Below, piece by piece: positions 1-7,244 of a stretch of 28,283 bases of DNA. Within the stretch, counting starts at the first letter, position 1. Every line of letters starts with the position of its first letter. Below the pieces are notes generated by a model. It did not search any database and was not told the DNA's origin. It saw nothing but the letters and a program-made list of their open reading frames with translations. The translations under genes and the position numbers were made by a program. Source of the stretch: a virus. Location of the stretch: positions 1 to 28,283 of IMG/VR virus record IMGVR_UViG_3300025879_000078; one strand, given 5' to 3'.

Positions 1-551
1 TCTTCGAACTGTTCGACCCAATCGATGTTACGACTAATAGCTTTCGATGCTGACTGTGCGCCATTCGGTATGCTCACCACTGGCCAGGTTTTGGTACACT
101 GTTGGTATGACAGGGCATCAATTTCTCCCTCGACAATTACCAACCGCTTACCAGCTTTCCAGAGATGCTGTCCGAATAGTTGTACATCAGTCATGTCACC
201 ACGGGTCTGGAACTGTTTGCCCTCGAACCGTAGCTTCTGTCCACACACGTCACCTTGTTTGTTTCGGTACGGTGCAACGTGGCAGACCTTGCCACCGACC
301 TTCGCAAGTCGGTAGCCAAATTTCTTACAAGTGTCTTCTGTGATACGCCTGTTCTGCAATGCGCGGAACACACCACCACTTATTAAATCAGAGTCCATAG
401 TTTTCCTTACGGTCTGTTGTTCACCTGTCCACCTATGCTCCTGACAAGAGAAGCAATAGGTATGATCTTCGTAGACTGTGAGTGCGTCACTCGACCCACA
501 GTCTTCACACGGGTTGTGCGTCTTAATCACGGACGATTGCGTATCGTACAT
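1..551 (-). CDS. Primase-helicase (T7 gp4-like), N-terminal part
   Basis: The gene runs off the left edge; 183 codons are visible. It matches the primase half of T7 gp4. A zinc-ribbon lies near the N-terminus (CEDC, then about 17 residues later CFSC), followed by a TOPRIM segment with the metal-binding VEGEIDAL motif. The protein would make RNA primers and, in its missing C-terminal half, unwind DNA at the fork. I chose the ATG at 551 because an AGGA stands seven bases upstream; a GTG at 530 is an alternative. The start overlaps the end of the small winged-helix gene by 29 bases, which fits translational coupling. The order polymerase, SSB, resolvase, primase matches T7. Confidence 0.93.
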   Translation of the reverse strand, partial: MYDTQSSVIKTHNPCEDCGSSDALTVYEDHTYCFSCQEHRWTGEQQTVRKTMDSDLISGGVFRALQNRRITEDTCKKFGYRLAKVGGKVCHVAPYRNKQGDVCGQKLRFEGKQFQTRGDMTDVQLFGQHLWKAGKRLVIVEGEIDALSYQQCTKTWPVVSIPNGAQSASKAISRNIDWVEQFE

Positions 552-726
552 ATCGTTGTCCTGTCACATCTGTTTTGCGAATACGGTTGAACTTGAATTT
601 ACCAGTTGCTTCCATGTCGCTGATGCGGCGGGGCAATGCACGAATGCGATATAGGTTTTGTGCTTCGATGTTCGTGATTGATGAACGCATACTGAAGTGT
701 CTTTTTAGTAATTCGATCTGTGTCAT
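523..726 (-). CDS. Small helix-turn-helix protein (HTH_39-like)
   Basis: This 67-residue basic protein fits the small winged-helix family found in many phages and prophages. It has an N-terminal helix, an 'xNIEAxxLYRIRALPRRISDM' core (residues about 19-39), then a basic beta-wing ending in a conserved Tyr-x-x-Tyr-Ala-Ile strand. Its ATGA start overlaps the stop of the RusA-like gene. In T7 the lysozyme/RNA-polymerase inhibitor gene 3.5 sits at this place, between the resolvase and the primase. Here that amidase is absent and this putative DNA-binding protein stands there instead. The target is unknown. Family assignment is by pattern recognition only. Confidence 0.7.
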   Translation of the reverse strand: MTQIELLKRHFSMRSSITNIEAQNLYRIRALPRRISDMEATGKFKFNRIRKTDVTGQRYVRYAIVRD

Positions 727-1118
727 ACTGACTCCACATAAGTTATGTTAATGCCAACCGGCTCATCCGGTTCGGCGTATCGTTTCGTCACCGCTAGTGC
801 GATGATCTGGTCGTCATCGTTCCAAAAGAAACCATTGCTGGTCATGGAATCGAGAGGGCCTTTGGCGAAATTATCCACGTCTCCACGCGGGTAATCTCTC
901 TTTGATGTCTTCGGGCGTTTAGCCACGACTTCTATAAGACACTCGATGGGTTGTTCCATGTGCTTCACCGTGTCCTGAAATTGACGCAGTGCTTCTCTAC
1001 ATTTTACCCTGAAGTTGTCATACGTTTTGCCGTAGTAAGTACCCCACCTCGACACACGAGGTCTGGATGCGGGAACTGGTTCTACTTCTAGGAAGATGAC
1101 CGTTGCCCCGCGCTCCAT
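723..1118 (-). CDS. RusA-family Holliday junction resolvase
   Basis: The protein has RusA hallmarks: an early 'PVPASRPRV' strand-and-turn and the acidic catalytic motif GDVDNFAKGPLDSM, followed by NDDDQI. These supply the three aspartates that hold magnesium in RusA. The enzyme would cut branched DNA during replication and recombination, before packaging. It occupies the position of T7 gene 3, whose unrelated endonuclease I does the same job, so this looks like non-orthologous replacement. The start is uncertain. The ATG at 1118 lies just after the SSB stop and gives 131 residues with the RusA fold near the N-terminus. An in-frame ATG at 1172, inside the SSB acidic tail, would add 18 residues but has no visible ribosome site. 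Confidence 0.88.
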   Translation of the reverse strand: MERGATVIFLEVEPVPASRPRVSRWGTYYGKTYDNFRVKCREALRQFQDTVKHMEQPIECLIEVVAKRPKTSKRDYPRGDVDNFAKGPLDSMTSNGFFWNDDDQIIALAVTKRYAEPDEPVGINITYVESV

Positions 1119-1146
1119 CAGATAATTCCGTACCTGTTCCGCAAAG

Positions 1147-1704
1147 CTAGATTGCGATGTCGAAGTCGTCATCGTCAGATGAGTCGTTCTGTACCGCTTG
1201 GTGTTCACCAAAGTCTCCGGCTGCGCCCTGACCAAGATTACGTTTCTCGATCAGCATTACGTTGCGTAGCTGGCTGGTGACACCTTTGTTCCCACCGGTG
1301 TTGTATGCTTTCAGTTGGAACGATGCTTTGATTAGGTCACCGGAAGAAGGACAGTCATCGACTGCCAGTTGCTTCTTGTCTACATCGACAAATCCTGGCT
1401 GGAACTTTGTCTTCGCAGTGATGAGCCACTTGCCTTGGAAGTCTTCCTTCTCTGTGTCATCGCCATCCTTGAATGGCATCCGAAGATTGGAAGGTAGCTT
1501 CTTGAACTCAGCGGTCGCGAGATCATTGGACACTTCAGTCAGTGTCTCGATGAACTTCTCGATCTCTGGGTCGCCTTTCTCCATGACCATAGTCACTTTG
1601 TATTTACCGTCAGAGAACTCTTGACCCTCGTCAGGCTTTGCCAACCATGCATAGGCGGCTACTACATTTGGAGAAACTTGGATGCTTGCTTTATTGCTTG
1701 CCAT
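1147..1704 (-). CDS. Single-stranded DNA-binding protein (T7 gp2.5-like)
   Basis: At 185 residues this protein resembles T7 gp2.5 in size, position and architecture. A beta-rich OB-fold-type body is followed by a flexible glycine-rich linker and a strongly acidic tail, SSDDDDFDIAI, ending in hydrophobic residues. In T7 that tail docks on the polymerase and primase-helicase and competes with DNA for the binding groove. The protein would coat single strands at the fork and help annealing. It sits directly after the RNA polymerase and a 63-residue gene, and directly before the resolvase, as in T7-like phages. Confidence 0.88.
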   Translation of the reverse strand: MASNKASIQVSPNVVAAYAWLAKPDEGQEFSDGKYKVTMVMEKGDPEIEKFIETLTEVSNDLATAEFKKLPSNLRMPFKDGDDTEKEDFQGKWLITAKTKFQPGFVDVDKKQLAVDDCPSSGDLIKASFQLKAYNTGGNKGVTSQLRNVMLIEKRNLGQGAAGDFGEHQAVQNDSSDDDDFDIAI

Positions 1705-1717
1705 AGTTTTGATTACC

Positions 1718-1909
1718 TCAGTGTTTTGTTTCAGTTAAGTCGGGGTGAAACATCAGGGCTTGTGACATGAACCAATCAACGTCCACGCCGATGTCCTGAA
1801 GTTTCTGTTTGTAGTCGTCAGGCAGATAGCCCAACTGCCAGAAGATAAATGCCATGCGCGTAACCAACTCTTCTGCTTCTTGAGTACGCGGTGGATATGT
1901 AGTTGGCAT
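1718..1909 (-). CDS. Small protein between RNA polymerase and SSB
   Basis: This 63-residue reading frame has good codon use and sits tightly between the polymerase gene and SSB. It is mainly helical (residues 10-35) with several aromatic residues and no recognised domain. The first residues, MPTTYPP, are preceded by an element that recurs before two other short frames at about 6.78 and 7.50 kb. No strong Shine-Dalgarno sequence is visible. The promoter-like motif at 1937-1946 lies 28 bases upstream, so this may be the first gene of a transcript covering SSB and the replication genes. Function unknown. Confidence 0.65.
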   Translation of the reverse strand: MPTTYPPRTQEAEELVTRMAFIFWQLGYLPDDYKQKLQDIGVDVDWFMSQALMFHPDLTETKH

Positions 1910-1926
1910 AAGGATGCTCTATTTGC
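1905..1926 (-). repeat. Leader element, copy 1 of 3
   Basis: On the minus strand this reads GCAAATAGAGCATCCTTATGCC and includes the start codon of the 63-residue gene. Closely similar 22-base copies lie at 6773-6794 and 7501-7522. All three sit in gene-poor gaps and end in ATGCC. It could be a translation-start or transcription signal. Confidence 0.5.
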
Positions 1927-1936
1927 TAGTGCTAGG

Positions 1937-1946
1937 TTTACTGTAC
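1937..1946 (-). promoter_or_regulatory. Candidate phage RNA polymerase promoter (GTACAGTAAA)
   Basis: The minus strand reads TTTGTACAGTAAACC in the short gap after the RNA polymerase stop, pointing at the 63-residue gene and SSB. The ten-base core recurs exactly at 5689-5698, 9573-9582 and 10551-10560 on the same strand, and once inverted at 4626-4635. It resembles the 3' part of T3-type promoters (CACTAAAG). That it is the phage polymerase promoter is inference. Confidence 0.5.
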
Positions 1947-1951
1947 AAAGA

Positions 1952-4435
1952 TCAAGCAAAGAAGTATTTAGCTTTAAGTACTTCAGATACATCGAATGAT
2001 CCTTGCTCTGGTATGTCCGGTAGGTCTACGTCTGGTGCATACTCTTGTATATACGGTGCGAAACTATCAGCTATCCAATTACCTTTGAACATACTATACG
2101 CTGTATCGCGAATGACATCACGCATCACATCCACATTGTTAGGCAACACCGCGAAGCTGTCATGAATCGCAGCGATGCTATGGATATGATGTTCCTCTCG
2201 TAATTCCACCACCACCTTCTGCATCAATGCGGCATCGAGTGAGTGAATGATATTCGGTGAGGAAGACAGCATCTGTTTTCTGACATTCAGTCCGCCGTCA
2301 GGGTTTTCATCCCACATAAAGTAAGAACCCATGACAGTCTTCACGTCAGACTTTGCGACATTCCAATAGGATTGCTGGATGGTAGAACCAACCGGCGTTA
2401 CCCAGCGCAATGGCTTATCGAATTCAGCTAATGCTGTTGCACACTTCTGGAAGTAATCCATGATCGGGCGGCTGGCGACAATAGTCTGGTCGAGAGCAAT
2501 CAATAGTTTGTCTCGCATATACGCCGCGTTCTCTAGTTTATTTCCATCGAGTACATCACAGAAGCCATCCTTGATAAGCTGGTCTTGGATGCCGCGAGGT
2601 GTCACACCGTAGCTGGTCGTCATACAAGCCCGCTTACATACAGACCTGTTGATGTGACCAATCCACTTGTGTGCTTGCTCAAGGTTCACGCCGTTCTGAA
2701 TATCATCAGCGACAAGACGCATTACCACATCAGCCGTTGCACTGTAGATATCAAACCGCTCTGGATCAGCAGAACAGTTTGTCAGCTTTGCACCTACAGC
2801 ATCGCGACCGATAAGAGATAGCAGTTGTAGTCCGTTGTTCGATCCATCCTGATGAACAGGCAGGGTGCAAACAAACTTAGCTGGGTTGTCCATACCAGTA
2901 GCTTGTGTCCAATCCACACACGTCTGCCAGAATTCTAGTTCTGACTCAGCGTGTGTCCATAGACGGTCACCCGATCCGAATGGATCTGTAGCGGACTGAA
3001 CGATCAGGTCATGGTTGTCTGTCGCCCACGTCTGCATCTCTTCGAAAGTGATCTTGTCTTCACCGTATGTATTACACAGACGGACTGCCAACCAGAATAG
3101 ACCACGTTCTCCTAACGGTTCACCGTCAGCAAATCGCATCACGCCTCTGGCTAGGCTATCACCTTGAGGGTTGAGGTCTGGGGTCACATAGTACATACGT
3201 CCGCGACTGTCACACTTGATGACATTGTATAAGTCACGACCTTTGATCTGTTCACCCAGAGTTATCTTACGAATGGTAGCTTCACGTTTAGAAATCTCGC
3301 GTGAATTCTTATCGTGAATATTCGTAAGTTCGTACTTCCATTCAGCCCGCTCGACCTTCGACATGGCATCCCATTCGATCTCGCTCTTACGCGCTGGTAG
3401 TGGTTGTGGGTCTGGCGATGGGATGCATGAGATAGCTTGCGTGTCGTTTATGAAACAATCACGCGCCATCTGTAATGCATCTTCATCAATCCGGAATGGA
3501 CACCAGCCCAGATAGTTGGCTGCCCGTGTAGTAGTACGAGACAGCGGGTCATTCAGGACAGACGTGTGCTTGTGCAATCCGCCGCGAATGAATTCAATAT
3601 CGACCATCATGTAGCCACCATCGTACCGCTGGTTCTCTTCATCCCATGACCACGGGCGTGGCTCAATGATCATTGGCTTTAGAACAGGAGCGGCTAACTC
3701 CAAGCGGCTGTTGATGTCTTCCATCATGGCACGACAGGCATCACTCAGGAATACTTGTCGTTCTGTTTTGTTTCTGACTTGGACGTACCGGAGTTCGAAG
3801 AAGCCCCCACCGTTCTCGATGACGAGGTCGAGGATCTTTGCACCGATGTGCATCCGGACATCTCTTCGCCAATCGAGAGTTTCGATTGACTTGATGCGCC
3901 GTGACCAGTTGCCCCACTGACGCTGGTTGAAGTTCTTCGCCGTCCTGACGAGACGAGCCGCGACATCAATGCCGCCCGACTGTTGTGCTTCATCTTTAGA
4001 ATTCCTTAACCACGTCTCGAACTCGACCTGTTGTTTCATAGCCAGACCAATATCGAGACAGACGTTACGCGCTGGGCGACCAAGGCTGGCTTTCGCTAGA
4101 CGGATAGCCAACACTGAGCGCAGTGCGATGTATGCGATCTTCTCTGGTGACACGAAGCTGATGTACCACCACCAAACGGGGCGTACCCCTGGCCCGCTGT
4201 TGGCAATCCCTTCGATAGCTTGTTCTTGTGCATCACGGATAGCAGGGATAATCATCTGCATTGTTTCCGTGAATATCTTACGCCCAGCCCCAGCGTCTGA
4301 GATACGTCCTTCCGCAAGTAGCTTACGGAATTTCTGAACGCCCTCTTCAACGCCAGCTAGTTCAACCCTGCGCTGTTCTTCTTCTGCCGCCGGATCGAGC
4401 GTGTGTGCTAGTAATGTGCCGAATTGTTTACTCAT
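1952..4435 (-). CDS. Single-subunit phage RNA polymerase
   Basis: This is the T7-type DNA-dependent RNA polymerase that would transcribe the phage middle and late genes. With the start at 4435 it has 827 residues, against 883 in T7. Landmarks in order: the catalytic Asp in HQDGSNNG (about residue 530), the O-helix NRSVCKRACMTTSYG with Lys about 601 and Tyr about 609 (T7 Lys631 and Tyr639), the second catalytic Asp in AIHDSF (about 759), and the C-terminal YFFA that matches the 'foot' of T7 RNAP. The start at 4435 has AAGGG a few bases upstream; a further in-frame ATG at 4486 would add 17 residues without support. The gene follows the integrase and attP, as in temperate cyanophage and pelagiphage relatives. 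Confidence 0.97.
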   Translation of the reverse strand: MSKQFGTLLAHTLDPAAEEEQRRVELAGVEEGVQKFRKLLAEGRISDAGAGRKIFTETMQMIIPAIRDAQEQAIEGIANSGPGVRPVWWWYISFVSPEKIAYIALRSVLAIRLAKASLGRPARNVCLDIGLAMKQQVEFETWLRNSKDEAQQSGGIDVAARLVRTAKNFNQRQWGNWSRRIKSIETLDWRRDVRMHIGAKILDLVIENGGGFFELRYVQVRNKTERQVFLSDACRAMMEDINSRLELAAPVLKPMIIEPRPWSWDEENQRYDGGYMMVDIEFIRGGLHKHTSVLNDPLSRTTTRAANYLGWCPFRIDEDALQMARDCFINDTQAISCIPSPDPQPLPARKSEIEWDAMSKVERAEWKYELTNIHDKNSREISKREATIRKITLGEQIKGRDLYNVIKCDSRGRMYYVTPDLNPQGDSLARGVMRFADGEPLGERGLFWLAVRLCNTYGEDKITFEEMQTWATDNHDLIVQSATDPFGSGDRLWTHAESELEFWQTCVDWTQATGMDNPAKFVCTLPVHQDGSNNGLQLLSLIGRDAVGAKLTNCSADPERFDIYSATADVVMRLVADDIQNGVNLEQAHKWIGHINRSVCKRACMTTSYGVTPRGIQDQLIKDGFCDVLDGNKLENAAYMRDKLLIALDQTIVASRPIMDYFQKCATALAEFDKPLRWVTPVGSTIQQSYWNVAKSDVKTVMGSYFMWDENPDGGLNVRKQMLSSSPNIIHSLDAALMQKVVVELREEHHIHSIAAIHDSFAVLPNNVDVMRDVIRDTAYSMFKGNWIADSFAPYIQEYAPDVDLPDIPEQGSFDVSEVLKAKYFFA

Positions 4436-4535
4436 GTTAACCCTTTGTGTTTGCTGTATTATTAACTTAGGTTCACTGTAGTTCATTGATATAGCAGTGA
4501 AAAAACTAATGGGTTCAATAGGTTAGTCGGGGATT

Positions 4536-4586
4536 GACAGACTCATAACCTGAAGGTCGTTGGTTCAAATCCAACCCCCGCAACCA
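4536..4586 (+). other. Putative attP: 3' half of tRNA-fMet (CAT)
   Basis: The plus strand carries the anticodon loop CTCATAA, then AAGGTCG, a T arm with stem GTTGG/CCAAC around TTCAAAT, then the 3' acceptor strand and ACCA. This is the 3' half of a bacterial initiator tRNA. No convincing 5' half precedes it: the acceptor 5' strand and D arm are missing. It lies about 260 bp past the integrase stop, with one small gene between. Tyrosine integrases commonly recombine at tRNA 3' ends, leaving a repaired host tRNA. It is therefore probably the attP core rather than a working tRNA gene. Confidence 0.8.
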
Positions 4587-4592
4587 ACTTAA

Positions 4593-4844
4593 CTACTTAT
4601 CTTTCCTAGATAAATATGCACCGGTGTACAGTAAATACTTGTTATGCATTTGCTGGATGTGCCGGTAGTGTGCCGACTTCTGCCACCACACCATGAAGAA
4701 TAGGAATAGTGTGAGTAGCGGATGCGCCACAATGAAGATCCAGATGTTCAACTCTTCGTATGTCCAGCCCATTAGACTAGCCCATTCGTTAAGTGCATCA
4801 ACGCACATCCAAAAAATTTTATTCATGAATTGATCGTATGTCAT
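4593..4844 (-). CDS. Small membrane protein next to attP
   Basis: This 83-residue protein has one long hydrophobic stretch (residues about 33-54, WIFIVAHPLLTLFLFFMVWW). An amphipathic N-terminal segment and a basic C-terminal tail (YRHIQQMHNKYLL, ending RKDK) flank it, which suggests the tail faces the cytoplasm. The start has AAGGA upstream (AAGGAACTAACTGTATG). It is directly downstream of the integrase and next to the candidate attP. It could be a superinfection-exclusion or lysogeny-linked protein, but nothing in the sequence proves it. Confidence 0.7.
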   Translation of the reverse strand: MTYDQFMNKIFWMCVDALNEWASLMGWTYEELNIWIFIVAHPLLTLFLFFMVWWQKSAHYRHIQQMHNKYLLYTGAYLSRKDK

Positions 4845-4848
4845 ACAG

Positions 4849-5985
4849 TTAGTTCCTTAGATTGTTAAGTATGGTTGCCGCCTCGTTTGCCACTTGGCTA
4901 GGCGACAGGTGTGCATAGCGTTGTGTCATTTGGGTATCACTGTGTCCAAGCAGCCGGCTGACTGCGTAGAGTGACATCCCTGCTTGCACCAGACGCGAGG
5001 CGAAAGTATGGCGAAAGCAGTGTACGGTGAACCGACCGTGCCGACTGATAAGAACCTCAGAATTCAGACCGGCACGGTCGATTGCTTTGCGGATACCCTT
5101 CGTTGAGTACCCGCGTGGTTTTGACGGATCGCTTGGGGAGTAAAAGACATAGTGACTGTTGCCGCTAACTCTAAAACGGCGTTGCATTATGTCTTTCAAA
5201 CGATCCGTCATGACTAGCTGACCCTCATTGCCTACCTTCGAGCGGTAAACATTGATTGTCGTCCAGCCGGTGGTGTCTACGCTTGACCACTGGATGCCAG
5301 CGGCTTCGGAGTAGCGGACACCGGTATCGATTAGCACGATAGCTAGGTCGTACTGATCCTGTAGTTTCTGTTGTGTCTCAGGATGCCGGTTGCCAAATCC
5401 TGGCTGACCCTTGATGTCACGTTCCGGATGCAGTTCGGCTAACAGCCGTTCCTCTTCACCGGTCATGAGATACCTTGTCTTATCCTGAGTAGACATCTTG
5501 ATGTTCTTAAAGTTTGCCGACAGATCGACCGCCATGTTGTATTCATCACGGGCTTTCATAAAGACAGACACCCAGAACGTCAGTTCGTTGTTGATGTATC
5601 GCGGTGATAGACCCTCGCGTACCCGCTGGTTCTTCAGCTTGGATAGCCAGTGTTTATTCAGCCGACTGATGGGTTCGCTGCTGTCAGGTTTACTGTACAG
5701 CTTGGACATAAAAGTACGAGCGTCCTTGGCTGATGGCTTACCTGTTGCAATGAGTTCATCAGTGTACATCTGACCAGCTTCAGCAATCGAGCCACTCTCG
5801 CGAACACCAAGTTGATCACGGTCAGTAATCTTCTTGGATATCGCTTGAGCAACCAGACGTGCCTCACGCTTGTCTTTACGTTTCGTTGAGCCACGCTCAT
5901 AGCGAATGACGTGTCCATCATCATCCAGTACTGGCACTTTGTACCACCAGTACGGACTGTTAGGTCTACTGTAGATGTTATCCAT
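4849..5985 (-). CDS. int: Tyrosine integrase
   Basis: The enzyme would integrate and excise the phage genome by tyrosine recombination. With the start at 5985 it has 378 residues. The C-terminal catalytic domain is intact: Arg in DTGVRYSEA (about 224), Lys about 250, His-x-x-Arg in HCFRHTF (322 and 325), His in LLGHSD (348) and the nucleophile Tyr in TQRYAHL (357). Upstream are an arm-type N-terminus and a SAM-like core-binding domain. The start at 5985 has AAGGTGG six bases upstream and overlaps the previous gene by eight bases; an ATG at 6015 is less likely. The fMet-tRNA segment just downstream is its likely attachment site. Confidence 0.96.
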   Translation of the reverse strand: MDNIYSRPNSPYWWYKVPVLDDDGHVIRYERGSTKRKDKREARLVAQAISKKITDRDQLGVRESGSIAEAGQMYTDELIATGKPSAKDARTFMSKLYSKPDSSEPISRLNKHWLSKLKNQRVREGLSPRYINNELTFWVSVFMKARDEYNMAVDLSANFKNIKMSTQDKTRYLMTGEEERLLAELHPERDIKGQPGFGNRHPETQQKLQDQYDLAIVLIDTGVRYSEAAGIQWSSVDTTGWTTINVYRSKVGNEGQLVMTDRLKDIMQRRFRVSGNSHYVFYSPSDPSKPRGYSTKGIRKAIDRAGLNSEVLISRHGRFTVHCFRHTFASRLVQAGMSLYAVSRLLGHSDTQMTQRYAHLSPSQVANEAATILNNLRN

Positions 5986-6349
5986 TGGATGCCACCTTGT
6001 GATACTCTTCGACAACTGTTTCAGGTAGTGTCTGAAGTAATACGTTTTGTATTCTCAGGTGTGGTTTAGCAGTACCAAACTTTCCAGTGTGATGGATAAG
6101 TCCTTCATCGATAAATATCTGTGCCACTGGGTCACCAGCGTAGTCATGGTTGTCATAAATGACACACCAGCCATCACCATATTCGGTAGTACCAAAGACA
6201 TACCAGCAAGGGCGATAAAGATTACCGAATGATTTACACACATCAGTTATAACTTTCATCTCTTCTTTAGTGAAGTTTCTGAAACGTGTTCGCCATTCAT
6301 CCAGATCAACTACGTTGTCTACATAATTATCTAATACACTTCGGCTCAT
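5978..6349 (-). CDS. Unknown protein upstream of integrase
   Basis: This 123-residue acidic protein has no recognised family. It contains an aromatic-rich middle (residues about 48-70, with CWYVFGTTEYGDGWCVIYDN). The start has GGAG eight bases upstream. It sits between the Cro/CI-type regulator and the integrase with minimal gaps, ending eight bases inside the integrase gene, so the three are probably co-transcribed. A role in lysogeny control or excision is a guess from position; it lacks the small basic winged-helix look of known excisionases. Confidence 0.7.
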   Translation of the reverse strand: MSRSVLDNYVDNVVDLDEWRTRFRNFTKEEMKVITDVCKSFGNLYRPCWYVFGTTEYGDGWCVIYDNHDYAGDPVAQIFIDEGLIHHTGKFGTAKPHLRIQNVLLQTLPETVVEEYHKVASNG

Positions 6350-6352
6350 ACA

Positions 6353-6673
6353 TTAGTCTCCATTTGTTATTGCTTTATGTGCGTATGGGTCATAGAAACT
6401 CAGCATCTTTAGGCTGAATTCCTTTGGGTCTTGTCCAAGGGCTTTGGCGGTAGCCACCCAGAGTTTTGGTGGTAGTCTTCCTTGACCACACTCAAGCTGC
6501 GAGACAAAAGTGTAGTACTCAAGTCCAAGGATGTCTGATAGTTTTCTTTGTGTTAGTTCAGCTCCAATCCTAAGACGCTTGATGTAATCGCCAGCATCGG
6601 CTCGAAGTAATCGCGCCTCTCTGGAAGACGCATCATATGCGTTATATGTCATAGTGTTACTTTCTGTTGTCAT
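6353..6673 (-). CDS. Cro/CI-type (XRE) transcription regulator
   Basis: The 106-residue protein has a Cro/CI helix-turn-helix at residues about 28-92: DYIKRLRIGAELTQRKLSDILGL, then a recognition helix around YYTFVSQLECGQGRLPPKLW. This is the usual XRE core, with an N-terminal extension of about 25 residues and no peptidase domain for SOS cleavage. It is a candidate lysogeny repressor or Cro-like switch. The AT-rich stretch immediately upstream (6674-6783) has an inverted repeat and near-repeats that could be its operators. An ATG at 6652 is a possible alternative start, and neither has a strong ribosome site. Confidence 0.85.
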   Translation of the reverse strand: MTTESNTMTYNAYDASSREARLLRADAGDYIKRLRIGAELTQRKLSDILGLEYYTFVSQLECGQGRLPPKLWVATAKALGQDPKEFSLKMLSFYDPYAHKAITNGD

Positions 6674-6783
6674 ACGTTAGTCTTAAAGTTTCTATATGTT
6701 ATTCTATATGATGATACTCTAAGGAACTAAAGGTACTTTAAGTTAGTCTTTAGGAACTTAGGGTAGGCTTTAGGCATAAGGAT
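6674..6783 (-). promoter_or_regulatory. AT-rich promoter/operator region of the regulator gene
   Basis: The gap upstream of the XRE gene holds a perfect inverted repeat, TAAAG-gta-CTTTA at 6728-6740. Minus-strand near-repeats are GACTAAC twice, CCTAAAG twice and related ACTTAAAG and CCTTAG words. An AT-rich TATAGAAT lies closer to the gene. The arrangement suggests operators for the adjacent regulator. It also holds a 16-codon frame (MPKAYPKF...) that follows leader-element copy 2. Confidence 0.45.
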
Positions 6784-6794
6784 GCTCTAATTGC
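6773..6794 (-). repeat. Leader element, copy 2 of 3
   Basis: On the minus strand it reads GCAATTAGAGCATCCTTATGCC, differing from copy 1 by one base. It is followed by a frame of only 16 codons, so it is either a decayed gene start or a signal independent of coding. Confidence 0.5.
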
Positions 6795-6800
6795 TAGAGC
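6784..6800 (-). terminator. Hairpin at end of the 36-residue membrane protein gene
   Basis: GCTCTA and TAGAGC form a perfect six-base-pair stem with a five-base loop, and the stop codon of the small membrane protein gene lies inside it. There is no T-run after it on the minus strand, so it may be a pause, processing or RNA-stability site instead of a terminator. Confidence 0.35.
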
Positions 6801-6904
6801 AACCCAATGACTAAGAATAGAATGGCTTGGAGTGCCACGAAGTAGCCTGTCAGATTATCCACAGGCCAGTCGCGTGGGCAGCGTTGGTCATATAATTTCT
6901 TCAT
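6794..6904 (-). CDS. 36-residue membrane peptide
   Basis: A short frame starts with ATGA overlapping the stop of the preceding gene and encodes MKKLYDQRCPRDWP, then a hydrophobic C-terminal segment ending LFLVIGLL. That segment (residues about 20-36) is long enough to span or anchor in a membrane. The ATGA overlap and placement in an otherwise unexplained gap support it being real. No family is recognisable. Confidence 0.5.
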   Translation of the reverse strand: MKKLYDQRCPRDWPVDNLTGYFVALQAILFLVIGLL

Positions 6905-7242
6905 GCATTCTCCTGTCTTACGTTCTGCTTGTACTGGTACATATAGCATTGCTGTACCTGTTCTTCAAGGCCGCGGTCATCCAATTCGTTCTCGACCATC
7001 GGATCTGAGGTGTGACCACGGATACCAAGTGCTTCCATTCGTTCATATGTAGCCTGGTATTGGGTCTGTTTGTTCCGCCAGAACCTGGCCCTAGCTTCCC
7101 ATCCAATCCAATCATATTCATCAGCAAAGTATCTGCACCAAGCAAATAACTCGCGGTCTGTTCTGCCCCAGCCACGGCTGCTTGCAGTCGCTGGCGGCAA
7201 TCGGTGTTCTGTTATTGCAAAAATCTTCTGCGGATTAAGCAT
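6901..7242 (-). CDS. Unknown protein, 113 residues
   Basis: The start is well supported by AGGAG six bases upstream. The protein is rich in aromatic residues and charge: residues 25-60 carry WGRTDRELFAWCRYFADEYDWIGW followed by an Arg-rich segment, then a mostly helical C-terminal half. It has no recognised domain. It belongs to a row of tightly spaced small genes downstream of the methyltransferase, which is typical of accessory early phage genes that modify the host. Confidence 0.7.
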   Translation of the reverse strand: MLNPQKIFAITEHRLPPATASSRGWGRTDRELFAWCRYFADEYDWIGWEARARFWRNKQTQYQATYERMEALGIRGHTSDPMVENELDDRGLEEQVQQCYMYQYKQNVRQENA

Positions 7243-7244
7243 TC

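Noticed and set aside
4501-4586. Complete tRNA-fMet gene
   Set aside because: The 5' acceptor strand and D arm are not present in a form that can pair, and the anticodon stem has mismatches, so only the 3' half is supported.
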